This document shows, one piece after another, positions 1 through 10,021 of a DNA stretch of 64,000 nucleotides; within the stretch, counting starts at the first letter, position 1; every line of letters begins with the position of its first letter. The notes beneath the pieces were generated by a model. It saw only the letters and a list, made by a program, of their open reading frames with translations. It ran no database searches and was not told the origin of the DNA. The DNA comes from Bathynomus jamesi (taxonomy: Eukaryota > Arthropoda > Malacostraca > Isopoda > Cirolanidae), in the NCBI GenBank assembly GCA_023014485.1, contig JAJOZX010009422.1, positions 62,001-126,000 on the forward strand. The letters are read 5' to 3'. The position numbers were made by a program, and so were the translations under genes.

Positions 1-55
1 GTGACCAGCACTGGAAAAGGAAAACTTGGCCTCCTAGAGAGAATCTTACCCCACC

Positions 56-592
56 TTGCACATTAGGTTAGGTTTCATGAAGCAGTATGTCAAAGCATTG
101 AATAGAGAAGGTGAGTGTTTCAAGTACATTTGTTCAAAATATCCAAAGATTAGCTACGAGAAAATAAAGGAAGGTGTTTTTATAGGTCCTCAGATTAGAA
201 AGTTATTGACAGACAATCATTTCCTGAACACAATGACCAATAAAGAAAAAGAAGCATGGCTTGGTTTCAAAGATGTTGTTGAAAACTTCTTGGGAAACTA
301 CAAAAGCCAAAATTATGAAAGACTGGTGGAAAATATGCTTAAAAAGTTTTGCGCCTTAGGCTGCAACATGAGCCTGAAAGTTCACTTCTTATTTTCGCAT
401 CTTGACCGTTTTCCCGAAAATCTCGGAGATGTCAGTGAGGAGCAAGGGGAACGATTTCACCAGACATCAAAACCATGGAAAGAAGATATCAAGGAAGATG
501 GCATACAAATATGATGGCGGATTACTGCTGGTGTCTGCAACGAGATCAGCCTAACGCACAGCATAAGAAAACATCAAAGAAGCACCGGTTTA
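56..592 (+). pseudogene. Fragment of a repetitive invertebrate gene of unknown function
   Basis: The frame from 56 to about 455 is open and reads like a family of uncharacterised, transposon-associated proteins common in arthropod and cnidarian genomes. Recognisable blocks are GVFIGPQIRKLL, FLGNYKSQNYERLVE and MSLKVHFLFSHLDRFPENLG followed by EEQGERFHQ. Just after that block, near 454-457, a single base appears to be missing. The usual continuation (MMADYCWCL, followed by a Lys/His-rich tail) is found in another frame and stops at 590-592. The upstream part lies outside the window or is lost. No catalytic motif is visible and I assign no function. The family assignment is from memory of the sequence style and is moderately sure; the frameshift is seen directly. 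Confidence 0.6.
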
Positions 593-1164
593 GTCGTCAT
601 TAGTCAGATCTATCTTCGTAGTCTTAAGTCTTTGGAATAAGTCCTGAAATGTTTGCAAGTAAAGAAGGTAAATATATTTTGTTTCTTTCAGTTATCTTTT
701 TATTCTTTCATAAACAAGGAATATGCTTGTCCAAGAGCTAGGAGCTATTTAATTCTGCTTTAATTAGGTTTTACTCCATCACCTAAAGATTTCGTGCTAC
801 AAGGGGTGTTGTAATACCTCATCTGTCCCCAAATGTTAACCACCCATTGATGGGAGGGGAGAGAGTATTTTGCTGGGAACGGGACTGGTTGTTATATATA
901 TTTACCCTACATTATTATGTAAGCGTTACTGTAGTCTATAACAACAAAATTTATGGTTTAGCATGTGCAATCCAATGTTGGTCTCGATAAGATGGTTCAC
1001 ATTTGGGGATAAATGGGGGATTTATGACACACTCTGTAGTAAGAAAACCATACGTGATAGGGAAAAACTAACTATATTTTTGAGATCAGCGCACTCAAAT
1101 TATATAGAATCACCAACTAGTTTGTAAAAATCGATCGACAAGTTTTCAAATGTGTACTGGTGTT
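593..1164. other. Gene-free AT-rich stretch
   Basis: I see no open frame, RNA gene or inverted repeat of note here. Confidence 0.5.
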
Positions 1165-1830
1165 ATTCACCAATATACCATTGAATTGCAGAGGACAGAA
1201 CAAAGAGCCTTGAGCCGCATGAGGAACCAAAACATTCGGAAGATACATTGCTCTATCTAACCATAAAGTTTGGTGAGTATACCAAAATTTCAGTAAACTT
1301 AAAATGTATGTACTGTAGGATCTTTCCTGTCTTCCAATTTTTTAAATAAAATCATGTGATTCACTCTATAATGTGCTATGTTTATAACCGAGAAAGAACT
1401 ATAAATAGTCGAATTACTGCAAGTATATTTAAATACACTCCTCTTCAGAACATACATACACAGGTCAGTTGAATGGTACATTTTAAAACCAAAATGATTC
1501 ACCAATATACCATTGAACTGCAGAGGAGAGAGCAAGGAGCCTTGAGCCGCATGAGGAACCAAAACATTCGGAAGATACATTGCTCTATCTAACCATAAAA
1601 GTTTGGTGAGTATACCAAAATTTCAGTAAACTTAAAATGTATGTACTGTAGGATCTTTCCTGTCTTCCAATTTTTTAAATAAAATCATGTGATTCACTCT
1701 ATAATGTGCTATGTTTATAACCGAGAAAGAACTATAAATAGTCGAATTACTGTCAGTATATTTAAATACACTCCTCTTCAGAACATACATACACAGGTCA
1801 GTTGAATGGTACCTTTTAAAACCAAAATGA
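1165..1830. repeat. 332-bp tandem duplication, two near-identical copies
   Basis: Copy one is 1165-1496 and copy two 1497-1830. Both begin attcaccaatataccattga and end with accaaaatg. They differ only by a few substitutions and one-base changes, for example cataaag versus cataaaag. Open frames across it are not maintained in both copies, so it looks non-coding and recently duplicated. Confidence 0.9.
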
Positions 1831-1832
1831 TT

Positions 1833-2188
1833 AGACGTTCATAAATAATCATTTAGTCGGCACAGCAAAAGTTTCTGTAGTAGTTTCGAATAGTAAGTGG
1901 AGAGAATGCTGGAAAGAATATCCCAATGTTTATTTTGACAAAGGGTATGATATACGAGTATATAATTATGAGCATGCATGAATGAGAAGAGCACTGAAAT
2001 ATGCAAACTCTTCACGTCGTAGACATATTTTAAGTATCTATTCGATAGGTCATCTACAACTGCAGACAGCAAAACCAGTCTGTGGCAAACAGATATTTTC
2101 TTAGGAACCTTCCCAAGGGTGTTTCGTTACAGTTTAAATAAGACTAACCTTTCCCACACTATGAAGATAGTTTGAATAATGTTTCCTC

Positions 2189-2234
<46 letters not shown>

Positions 2235-3841
2235 GAATGCACCGATACCAAAGTTTCGACGATTCCGATGCCAGTGCCTGTACCAAAACCTTTTGTTTCC
2301 ATAGATAGCATAAATATGTATTAACTAGTCACATAGATCTAAGATCTAAGCCCTTACAAAGGTTATATGACGTTCCTTATTTCTCAAGGTGAATTTTTTT
2401 AGACTAGGGATACAATAAAGCCAGCCTGTTTATATTTACCTTTACTATTGTTATTATTGAAATGTTGCCATACAAATTGATTTTCATGCAAAAATATTGT
2501 AAAAAGGTAAAAATTATACCGTAAGATGAAAGAGAACTAATACTACATACTCACCATAACAATTTTAAAGAACTTGAAAGAAAATGAATGTTCAGTATTA
2601 GTATGCAGGTTCAAATAGTCTGTGAATGTAGTGAAGTATCACTAGTTTTTCCTATTATCGGGAAGTAAAATATATCTCATAGATCGGTAGATATTGCCTC
2701 TAATACTAAATTTATTTCGTATAGGTAGAACATGAGTATTATAATCTACGTCAACTCTTAAATATGATGATAGTTTCTTTTATTTAGATGATTGTGTGGC
2801 GTCGTCTACCAACACTTCTACATTAGGAGCCAAGAACATTATTCAGGTTAAGGATTTTTCATCAACAGTACACTGTACTTTCAAATTTTTAACATTTTAT
2901 ATTTTAAAATAGTGGTCGCTAAAGTTAATAGTTTGACGTCACATTTATGTATGTATTTTATTTTTATTTATTTATTTTAGGCTAAGTTAAGGGTATTTTC
3001 ATGAACTAACAATCACACATAACTATAAGTACACACAACTCGTCTGGAATGACCTGAGCCATGTGGTCAGTCCAAGTTTAAAGACTCGCACGTTTGCAGC
3101 ATTTATGTTCCAAACTTTTCTGGCTAGATGCATAAACAGTCTTGGATCTGTGGCCACGAATAGCCAACATAAAATATTTTGATAACATTCTAGAGTATAC
3201 GTACATGTTTTTAAATTTATGGTTTTGTGAAGTGCAGAGAAAATAGGGTGAGAACAGTTTAGAACGGAAAATTGTTTAGAAAATACAAACTCCGATAAGT
3301 AGCATTCACTTTAATGTGAATTTTTTTTACTATTTTAATTTAATGCAAACGTTTTAACCAAAAATATTTTGTCTGCATAATAGTTATTATTATGTTTGAA
3401 AGATTTAATGCAAGGATTTCTAATTTAAAGTTAATACAATCTTAATTTTCATATTTCATTTGACGTTTAAAATTTGAAAGTGAAATTTGTCTTAGTCTCA
3501 ACGTTTCGGCAACACAGTTCTAACTTGTATTTAGATCATTCCTACCGTTATGTCCCAGATTTGTATAATGAAATAGTCTCAATCAGCACTCTCTACGCTA
3601 CGATTCTCAAGAGATTATTTTGTAAACTATAATAATGATAATAATAAGGATAATAAACTAATACAGAAGACTGAACCGTGGGAAATATCCGGTAAGACTC
3701 GGGAAATTATTGAAACGAAAGGCCTTTGATTCCACCCGTTCATTTATATTGTACATTAATCCAATAACAGGCATTCAATGAAAAACAAATGAAATAGAAA
3801 ATAAATATACAAGCATATATAATAATACACACTTTAAACGC

Positions 3842-3873
<32 letters not shown>

Positions 3874-4300
3874 TATCAACTAAATATGTTCAAAAGACAC
3901 GTGTACTATTTTGCAACACAAATAAAATAAAAAAATTTAGTGATGGAATCCGTGCCATGTTTCGGATTTCTCGTCTAAACTGTAGGTCTAAGGTGGTTCA
4001 AAAACATTGCTACTTGACATCTTTTACTTTAGAACGGTTGCCTTTAGCATATAAAAGCACATGTCAGTACAGTGATTTACTCTAAAGCCAAACCGAAAGT
4101 GTCTATTTACTTTTGTCAAACTTCTTGTAACCGAACGTGTCTATTTACTTCTCAATTTCGTACAAATTTTTTTCATTCCTCTTAATCATTCCTTACAGTA
4201 TATTAAAATTGACAATAAACATTATAAATATTCTATGAGAATAATATTTATTTTTCGCCTTATTATTTTGAACGAGAAGGAACGGTGCAGAAACGCACAA
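1833..4300. other. Gene-poor AT-rich stretch left of Maverick copy 1
   Basis: Contains (AT)n tracts at 2191-2231 and 3842-3869. A sequence starting taggaatgcaccgatacc at 2232 resembles the end of small hAT-type non-autonomous repeats (weak). Apart from the short frame noted at 3039-3182, no gene is supported. Confidence 0.5.
3039..3182 (+). other. Short open frame, possible LINE or exon relic
   Basis: A 47-codon frame starting LVWNDLSHVV and containing SLKTRTFAAFMFQTF ends in TGA. The LVWNDL/SLKT pattern recalls the C-terminal tail of some LINE reverse transcriptases, which often read LWN-L followed by SL-TFK. There is no start codon and no neighbouring RT sequence. It could be chance. Confidence 0.25.
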
Positions 4301-4321
4301 TTGAGACAGGTGAATCGCCTA

Positions 4322-4638
4322 AGGCAATCCGAAGCCACAGAAGCGGTAACATCGGAACACGTTCGAGAATGTGTAGCTGTTCGAGAAAATTACAATAACA
4401 GGGTCACTCCAGGGATGAGTCCCGAGTGAATTAAAATAGTACATGCGGTCACTATTTTTAAAATAGATTGCAAGCCAATAAATCCCTTCACCACCAATAA
4501 CATCTGTGTTCACAATAAGACCACCGCATTCTCTCGTCGTTGGCAATTTCAATGTTTCATTCTTCGCAAACACAGCGATAAATTTGGAACGGGTGATTCG
4601 TTCACTATTCATTACTCTCTGAAGTGTATTCGCGTCAT
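4322..4638 (-). pseudogene. Maverick adenain-like cysteine protease, broken
   Basis: Homologue of the adenovirus-type maturation protease that cleaves capsid precursors. The ATG at 4638 is followed within a few codons by a one-base loss relative to copy 2; a downstream ATG gives an open frame from 4612. Recognisable blocks are LPTTRECGGLIVNTD and YWLAIYF followed by MYYFNSLG. The position that should hold the catalytic His, immediately before the conserved Trp of the family's HW motif, is Tyr here (GIYW). The C-terminal part with the catalytic Cys is degraded, and homology to copy 2 fades near 4325. It lies 1-2 bases after the capsid gene stop, as expected for the arm order. Inactive by inference. 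Confidence 0.75.
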
Positions 4639-4639
4639 T

Positions 4640-5939
4640 TTAAATGTCAGTGACAATGATCCTAAATCTGTCAACTTCTATTAGGTCTTGTGACTCGAGG
4701 TATACTAGTACACTAATAGGCGCGTCTATCGGCTTAGCGAATTCCAATCTGACTGAGTTGTTTCCACTCTGTTGTGGCTTTAAGTGTGTATTTACACTAG
4801 CAGATAAGTCAGGTGTGATGTCAAACGAATAAAGGAAAAATTGATCGATGAATGCTTTCTGTGTTACCCCAAACTCGAGCTCATCACAAGCACCAGCAAT
4901 ATGGGCCAGATTACTATATGCTCTCGCGCAAAGCGGGAACACAGCGTCTGATGAATAATCCATATCCATAGTCCCGCCCAACGCAACGCCATTGAGGTAT
5001 AGAGTTATATTTTTAAGGCCGAAATTCTCGAACTTAAAGGCACTCTTTTTATACTTTCCATTCACCGAAGCGTGGTTCTGCATTAAAATTAATATCTTTT
5101 TAGGTAGAACTCTCAGAGCGATGTTTTCTATCTCTTTCGATTCCAACCCTGCTGGCACCGTGTATAGTTTGATCTGTACTCTGTTAATTGGGTATTTTAC
5201 TGTGGCATGTGGTAAATATTTCTCAGTTTCTATTTGTTTAGGCGAACTTAATTTTACACGGCGTACGCGAAAGTATGTTTCCATAATGTGAATCACAACG
5301 GGCTTTGCACCCTCTTCTTGATCAGCATCCAGATTTAAACAGATTTCAGGATTCGTGCGGGTGAGGTTCATTTTTATATTGACCCTATTCACAAGCAACT
5401 TCTCCTGGAATGAGAAGTCTGTATGCAGACGTCCAAACCACTCATATATCTTCGTTTTAGAATTTTAAAATTTGTCCTTTTTACTACTTTCGTCTTTAGC
5501 TTGATAATAGCCCTCGGCACTTAAAAAAGTATTCTTCTCTTCTTTGGAAAAGTTGAAGACATTTGCCAGATAGGCTCGTAGGTGATAGTACCCCGTTCAT
5601 GCGGATATGTTGAAATGATTTTAATACACCTCACACTGGTTGAATATGGAGTGCAGAAAGTTTGTTTCAGGGTATAGAGCATATTTGTCAGCGCATTCCG
5701 TTCCATCAGATGGGCTATACGTAGTTTAGCGTACATTTGCACACAGCTTGGGTAAAAAAAGTAAGGGCCTGAGCTGGTATCACGAATTCTATTGGAGCAC
5801 TCGGGGAATTAATTGTGTTTAAAAGGTTAATTGTAATAAAGTTACTGTGCTCAATAAAAACTTGAGTTGGGGGCATGTCAAAGAGGGACAGCTCCGATTT
5901 ACAACATTGTGAACTACACGGATGGATGAAGCGTGCCAT
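4640..5939 (-). pseudogene. Maverick major capsid protein (hexon-like), broken
   Basis: Equivalent of the double jelly-roll major capsid protein of Mavericks and adintoviruses. The N-terminal part (start near 5939) contains CCKSELSLFDMPPTQV and SAPIEFVIPA, typical of the capsid N-terminus. The middle (5742-5521) contains MQMYAKLRIAH. The C-terminal 252 codons (5398-4640) are open. The parts lie in different frames, with at least three frame changes or stops between 5720 and 5400. The same order and frames are recognisable in copy 2 at 55.9-57.1 kb. The function is known for the family; inactivity is inferred from the breaks. Confidence 0.8.
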
Positions 5940-6019
5940 GACGAGTCAGAAATATTACCATCTCTCTCGACAAGTAGTAAACAGTCTATGATCCTTGATA
6001 TCAATGTCCTTAGCTTATA

Positions 6020-6405
6020 TCACTCAAAAAAATGGTCAACCATAGGTTTCATTCGCTTTGAACACATCTTTCTTGATATCCTTTTGCGTTTAACGCCACG
6101 TGCTGGTAATCCCTTCTTCCTGACAGCTCTCTTCTTCCTACCACCACGCATTTTTCGCTTTGCATCTTTGACGACTTCGTCCCTTGTACGCTTTAAATGT
6201 TTTTTAGAGCTTCTTTAGGATTAGTCCGAGCCATTATGTCTTCTGCCGTGTTAAGACCTGACTGTAGCGCTTTCCTCCCTAGATATCTGGCACCCTTCTT
6301 CAGCAAGGGAACAGCCGTACGTAGTATGGTTGAAAAAATGGATCCAAGTCCACCACGACGCTGGTATCTCACACCTCGATAGACTGTGAAAGGCTTTCTG
6401 TCCAT
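6020..6405 (-). pseudogene. Maverick basic core-like protein
   Basis: Starts MDRKPFTVYRG at 6405. It has a glycine-rich, amphipathic block, GGLGSIFSTILRTAVPLLKK, resembling small adenovirus-like core or pVI/pX-type virion proteins, followed by an Arg/Lys-rich tail such as KRKMRGGRKK. The first frame stops at 6193; the basic tail continues in another frame to a stop at 6020-6022, so one frameshift is present. In copy 1 the upstream penton frame runs into it without a stop. The virion role is inferred from composition, position and family resemblance. Confidence 0.6.
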
Positions 6406-6407
6406 TA

Positions 6408-6679
6408 TTAACTCAGTGCGTCGAAAGTGCAGCTTCATTGTTAAACTCCCATCACCGAATGGGAAATTTTTTCCCTCAATCACTCTTATATATATTGAGA
6501 TGTTGGTTATTAGATTAGTCGCGACATTCACATAATGGGGCCTGTCATATGTAATACTCATGCTCTTCCCTCTATGGTTGGGAATGTGAGCAATACACAG
6601 CAGGCGTGTCTGGGTATCCCCAACAAACTGGTGCTCCACATTATTGCTGTAAATATAGCACATGTCTGGGGGTGTATAG
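6408..6679 (-). pseudogene. Maverick penton-like minor capsid protein, C-terminal part
   Basis: The C-terminal third of the gene whose N-terminal part lies at 9410-10013. It resumes at the hAT insertion boundary and reads MCYIYSNNVEHQFVGDTQ, then IPNHRGKSMSITYD, with LHFRRTEL at the end. Copy 2 stops with TAA at this point and the TAA overlaps the ATG of the core gene. Here one extra A removes that stop and fuses the two frames. Single jelly-roll penton function is known for the family; the fusion is seen directly. Confidence 0.7.
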
Positions 6680-6745
6680 TAGGGTGTCTCAAATATACGA
6701 ATGGAGGATTTCGGGTCGGGGCGACACTTGCCCGTATTACACCTT

Positions 6746-6753
6746 TATAAAGG
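6746..6753 (+). promoter_or_regulatory. TATA-like box of the hAT-like element
   Basis: tataaagg lies about 65 bp inside the left end and upstream of the transposase frame. A plausible 3' splice site (pyrimidine run ending cag at 6851-6853) follows, suggesting a short 5' exon or leader. Inference from motif and position only. Confidence 0.35.
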
Positions 6754-7018
6754 ATTGTTATCACAAAATTTGACAGCTGTAGGAGGATTTTTAGGGGTCA
6801 CTCAAGTTCGCCACTTCTGTTTCACTTATACAAGATTTTCTTCTCTTTCGCAGGTGATGGTTACTAGAGCAGGAAACCAGTTGTGGTTGCTGGACAAGGC
6901 CCCAATTGCAGCGATTGTTTGTCCACGACTTCCATCGAAGGAGCAATGCCTGCTCCTTTACTTCCACCACCACCAAGACTAAGAGGGAAGGAAGACCAAA
7001 TCGGAGAGCATTCGCCTG

Positions 7019-9109
7019 GTGGTGGAAACCATCTGGCCCATCTGGGAGAAGGCCAACATACCAACTACCACCAAGAAGTACGCAGGGGAGAAGCTGGCGA
7101 AGTTGATCGATACCTACGACGCACTCAAGAAGAACAGGACAAAGCCGCAAGAGGGTTACCGGTACAAGGAGGGGATGTTCAAGTCGGATTTGGAAGACGT
7201 GTTTGACGTGGCTCACTCCTCCGCGCTATCCTCCTCCAAGGTCCCTCAGGAGGACAAGGATTTTCTCACCTCGCAGAGGGAAGACAGGATGTCGTCAAGT
7301 CTTGCGGGGGTGGACCAGAAGACAGCGAAGAAGAAAGCTGTGAAGCGGAAGAGGGATCTTGCAGCCACGGCTAGGAAGAGTAAATGGGATGCTGGGGTGA
7401 CACAGCTCATGGAGGTAGCGATCTTGGAGGTGGATGGTAGCAGCACTGAAATGAACACGGAAGACGAGGATGATGACGACGAGACGTACCAAGCGCCCAG
7501 CACCAGCAAGGCCCAGACTCAAAAGAAAAGGCGAATGAATGCCCTCACGGACCCGAATCTCATCGTTGCTTGGGATCGCGACAACATGTCCGTGAGACAA
7601 GCAACGTCTTCCTTTGCAGCAGCAGCTCAGAGTTTGGGTCATGACCTGGATGACCTGGTAATCTCGCCAGCAACTGTTCATCGAACACGGAACAAGATCC
7701 GAAAGGAGATGGGAGAAGAGTTGACCCGAAAGTTCGAAGCTTCTGGTCCTTTAGTGTTGCACTGGGATGGGAAACTGTTGGAAGATATCGCCAAGGAGAA
7801 GAAGGAGGTTGACCGGATTGCTGTTGTGGTGACGGGCGATGGAGTCGAGGAGCTTCTTGGTGTACCCGTTGCGGTGGACGGCACTGGAAAAGAACAGGCT
7901 GCAGCCGTACTCCAGGAAGTCCAGGCTTTTGGCATTTCGGAGCAAATCATTGGACTGGGATTCGAGACCACAGCTGTGAACGCTGGGATGATCCAAGGTG
8001 CTTGCGTTCGCATTGAGCAGGAGTTTGGCCGTCCCATGTTGTGGTTGGCTTGCCGTCACCACGTCTTGGAGATCTTACTCAAGGATGTCTTCGTGCGATG
8101 TCTGGGGCCGTCCTCTTCCCCTGACATTCTCCTCTTCAAAAGATTTCAACAGCGGTGGGCCTCCATTGACAAAGGTTCATTCTTGTCCATCGGTGACGAA
8201 AGCAATCCCACAACAACTGACAACTGGGCAAATCAAGCGTCTTCCATGAAGAAATACCTGCAGCAGACGCTTTCCCACGGCACACATCCCCGAGAAGACT
8301 ACCGTGAACTCCTCATCCTTTCCTACCGCTTCCTTGGCGGTCAGGTCCAGGGGGGATTTCGTCAGCCTGGGGCCTATCACCACGCCAGATGGATGGCCAA
8401 AGCCATCTATGCCCTCAAGATTTTCATGTTCCGTCACCAACTGGACCTGACAGCCAGGGAAGAAGGAGGACTTCGGCGGCTGTGTTTGTTCATCTCCCTC
8501 GCGTACGTGAAGCAGTGGAATGAGGCAATGGTCTCGAATCGAGCTCCACTGAACGACCTAGAGTTCCTTCGCCTGCTCGAGGCCTACCCTGACAAGGATG
8601 TCAGCCACACGGCATCCATGGCCTTGAAAAGGCACCTGTGGTACCTCTCAGAGGATCTCGTGGGGCCTGGTTTCTTTGACGACCGCATTCCAAAGGACAC
8701 GAAGCTAAAGATGGTCCAACGACTTCAATCCCCCGCCACGAAGAAAGGACTCAAGCGGATCGATCCGAAGAACTTCAATCCACAGCAATCCATCGAGCTC
8801 TTCGTCACCCGGAGAACAAAAGAAGTCTTCTTCCGCGCGATCCTTCCAGAATCTGAGTCTCCCACCTTCCTCATGAAAGATCCAGAGGATTGGATCAATG
8901 ACCAGGATTGGATCACGGCGCAAAAGAGGGTGAAAGCCCTGAAGGTGGTCAATGACGCCGCCGAGCGTGGTATCGCTTTGATGAAAAGATTCAATTCCAC
9001 TATCACGCGTGATGAGAAGCAGAAGCAATTCGTCCTCAAGGTGGTTCGGGCTCACCAGAAGTTGATCCCCGTCAAGACGAAGGAGAGCTTGAAGAGTAAA
9101 ATCAAGTAG
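7019..9109 (+). CDS. hAT-like transposase (RNase H-fold, CxxH motif)
   Basis: A single open frame of about 696 codons fills the element. The frame is open from 6983, but its first codon as listed is GTG and no ATG lies before the one at MFKSDLED, so the true start is probably on an upstream spliced exon. The region around residues 100-180 is basic and acidic, with KKKAVKRKR and a run EDEDDDD (a nuclear-localisation-like stretch). Candidate catalytic positions are HWDGK near residue 248 and GFETTAVNAG near 318, where related proteins usually have Asp and this one has Glu. CRHH follows near 346 and supplies the CxxH typical of hAT-type folds. The C-terminal AERGIALMKRF supplies a late Glu. The frame is intact, unlike the viral genes around it. 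Confidence 0.72.
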   Translation: MVETIWPIWEKANIPTTTKKYAGEKLAKLIDTYDALKKNRTKPQEGYRYKEGMFKSDLEDVFDVAHSSALSSSKVPQEDKDFLTSQREDRMSSSLAGVDQKTAKKKAVKRKRDLAATARKSKWDAGVTQLMEVAILEVDGSSTEMNTEDEDDDDETYQAPSTSKAQTQKKRRMNALTDPNLIVAWDRDNMSVRQATSSFAAAAQSLGHDLDDLVISPATVHRTRNKIRKEMGEELTRKFEASGPLVLHWDGKLLEDIAKEKKEVDRIAVVVTGDGVEELLGVPVAVDGTGKEQAAAVLQEVQAFGISEQIIGLGFETTAVNAGMIQGACVRIEQEFGRPMLWLACRHHVLEILLKDVFVRCLGPSSSPDILLFKRFQQRWASIDKGSFLSIGDESNPTTTDNWANQASSMKKYLQQTLSHGTHPREDYRELLILSYRFLGGQVQGGFRQPGAYHHARWMAKAIYALKIFMFRHQLDLTAREEGGLRRLCLFISLAYVKQWNEAMVSNRAPLNDLEFLRLLEAYPDKDVSHTASMALKRHLWYLSEDLVGPGFFDDRIPKDTKLKMVQRLQSPATKKGLKRIDPKNFNPQQSIELFVTRRTKEVFFRAILPESESPTFLMKDPEDWINDQDWITAQKRVKALKVVNDAAERGIALMKRFNSTITRDEKQKQFVLKVVRAHQKLIPVKTKESLKSKIK

Positions 9110-9409
9110 TGTAGGACAGATTGATGATGAAAACAATCCATTTATACGCGCTTATTTCAATTAATGAAAGGTGCATTTCGTTTATTTTCATTTTTGTTCA
9201 GAAATAAAGAGAATAAGAGAATGATAGAAATTTCTTTTTTTTTCCTAAATAGCTACAAGAAAGTGTTAAACTTGAGTGACCTCTAAATACTGTTCGATTC
9301 CCATCATTTTTCGATTTTTAGAACCTCTATGCCTATTGAAATCGGGGCAGCATTCGCGAGCAAGAGAAAATCGAAAAAAAAAAAAATTCTATGTATTAAT
9401 GAGACCCTA

Positions 9410-10013
9410 GTGTATAGCCAACAACCAATTTCTCCAATTTCATCTGATACATTAGGCTGAACAAGTCATGTTGTACCTCGTGAAAGGTATCTCTTTGGAA
9501 GACTGATCGATATCACCTCTCAATTATAAATTTGAACAGCCCTTTGTCTTTAATATTTTTGTTAGCCTGTGATTTTAGGATTAAAAAATGTGCAGGGTTT
9601 TCTTTGTTTACGATTTCGTATACTAAATCATCCGTAAGATTTGAGTTTTTTAAACTTACGTTTAAGTCTCTCACAACATCCTCAGCCGCACAATAACGGC
9701 CCGGACCTAGTATTACTAGTGTACTGTAATACCGTGCATCCCCAGTCCGGGCGATACCTTTGGTTTCATCCCGAGTTACCCTGGCTTTTTCACACTCATT
9801 TAGGTATCTAAGAACCATAAAAATTGGTTCTTTATAATCAAAATTTAAAAAGATGGTGTCCAGCTGAATTTCGCATATCCCCAGCTCATACGAATCACGA
9901 CCCAATTCAATGGGGCCATGGAGTTCTGTTACAAAGTTGGCTAGTGTGTTGTTAGGATGGACAGACAGGAAAGAAGAGGACGGTAATGTGACGTAGAAAT
10001 GGTTAGGCGCCAT
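9410..10013 (-). pseudogene. Maverick penton-like minor capsid protein, N-terminal part
   Basis: Starts MAPNHFYVTLPSSSFLSVH, identical in style to the intact N-terminus in copy 2 (54520). It contains NNTLANFVTELHGPIELG and DSYELGICEIQL, the characteristic N-terminus of Maverick/adintovirus pentons. The frame stops at 9513, but homology with copy 2 continues to the hAT insertion at 9409/9410. The gene is therefore both frameshifted and split by the transposon. It would have formed vertices of the capsid in the ancestral virus-like element. Confidence 0.78.
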
Positions 10014-10021
10014 GTTGCATA

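Larger units (their letters stand above)
6680..9409 (+). mobile_element. hAT-like DNA transposon inserted in the penton gene
   Basis: A 2,730-bp element flanked by the 8-bp duplication gtgtatag at 6672-6679 and 9410-9417. Its ends are near-inverted repeats: tagggtgtctc on the left, and gagaccctag on the right, which reverse-complements to tagggtctc. Copy 2 of the Maverick has the uninterrupted site (ctatccat on the coding strand), confirming both limits. Subterminal inverted repeats of 17 bp lie at 6792-6808 and 9269-9285 (one mismatch). An 8-bp duplication and TAGGG-type ends are hallmarks of the hAT superfamily, which fits the CxxH motif of its transposase. Confidence 0.9.

Noticed and set aside
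4640..6218. Plus-strand frames across the Maverick capsid genes
   Set aside because: Antisense shadows of the capsid and core genes, which have clear family blocks on the minus strand.
6883..7206. Plus-strand open frame overlapping the hAT transposase start
   Set aside because: It lies in another frame of the transposase region, is Gly/Glu/His-rich without motifs, and its minus-strand partners are similar shadows.
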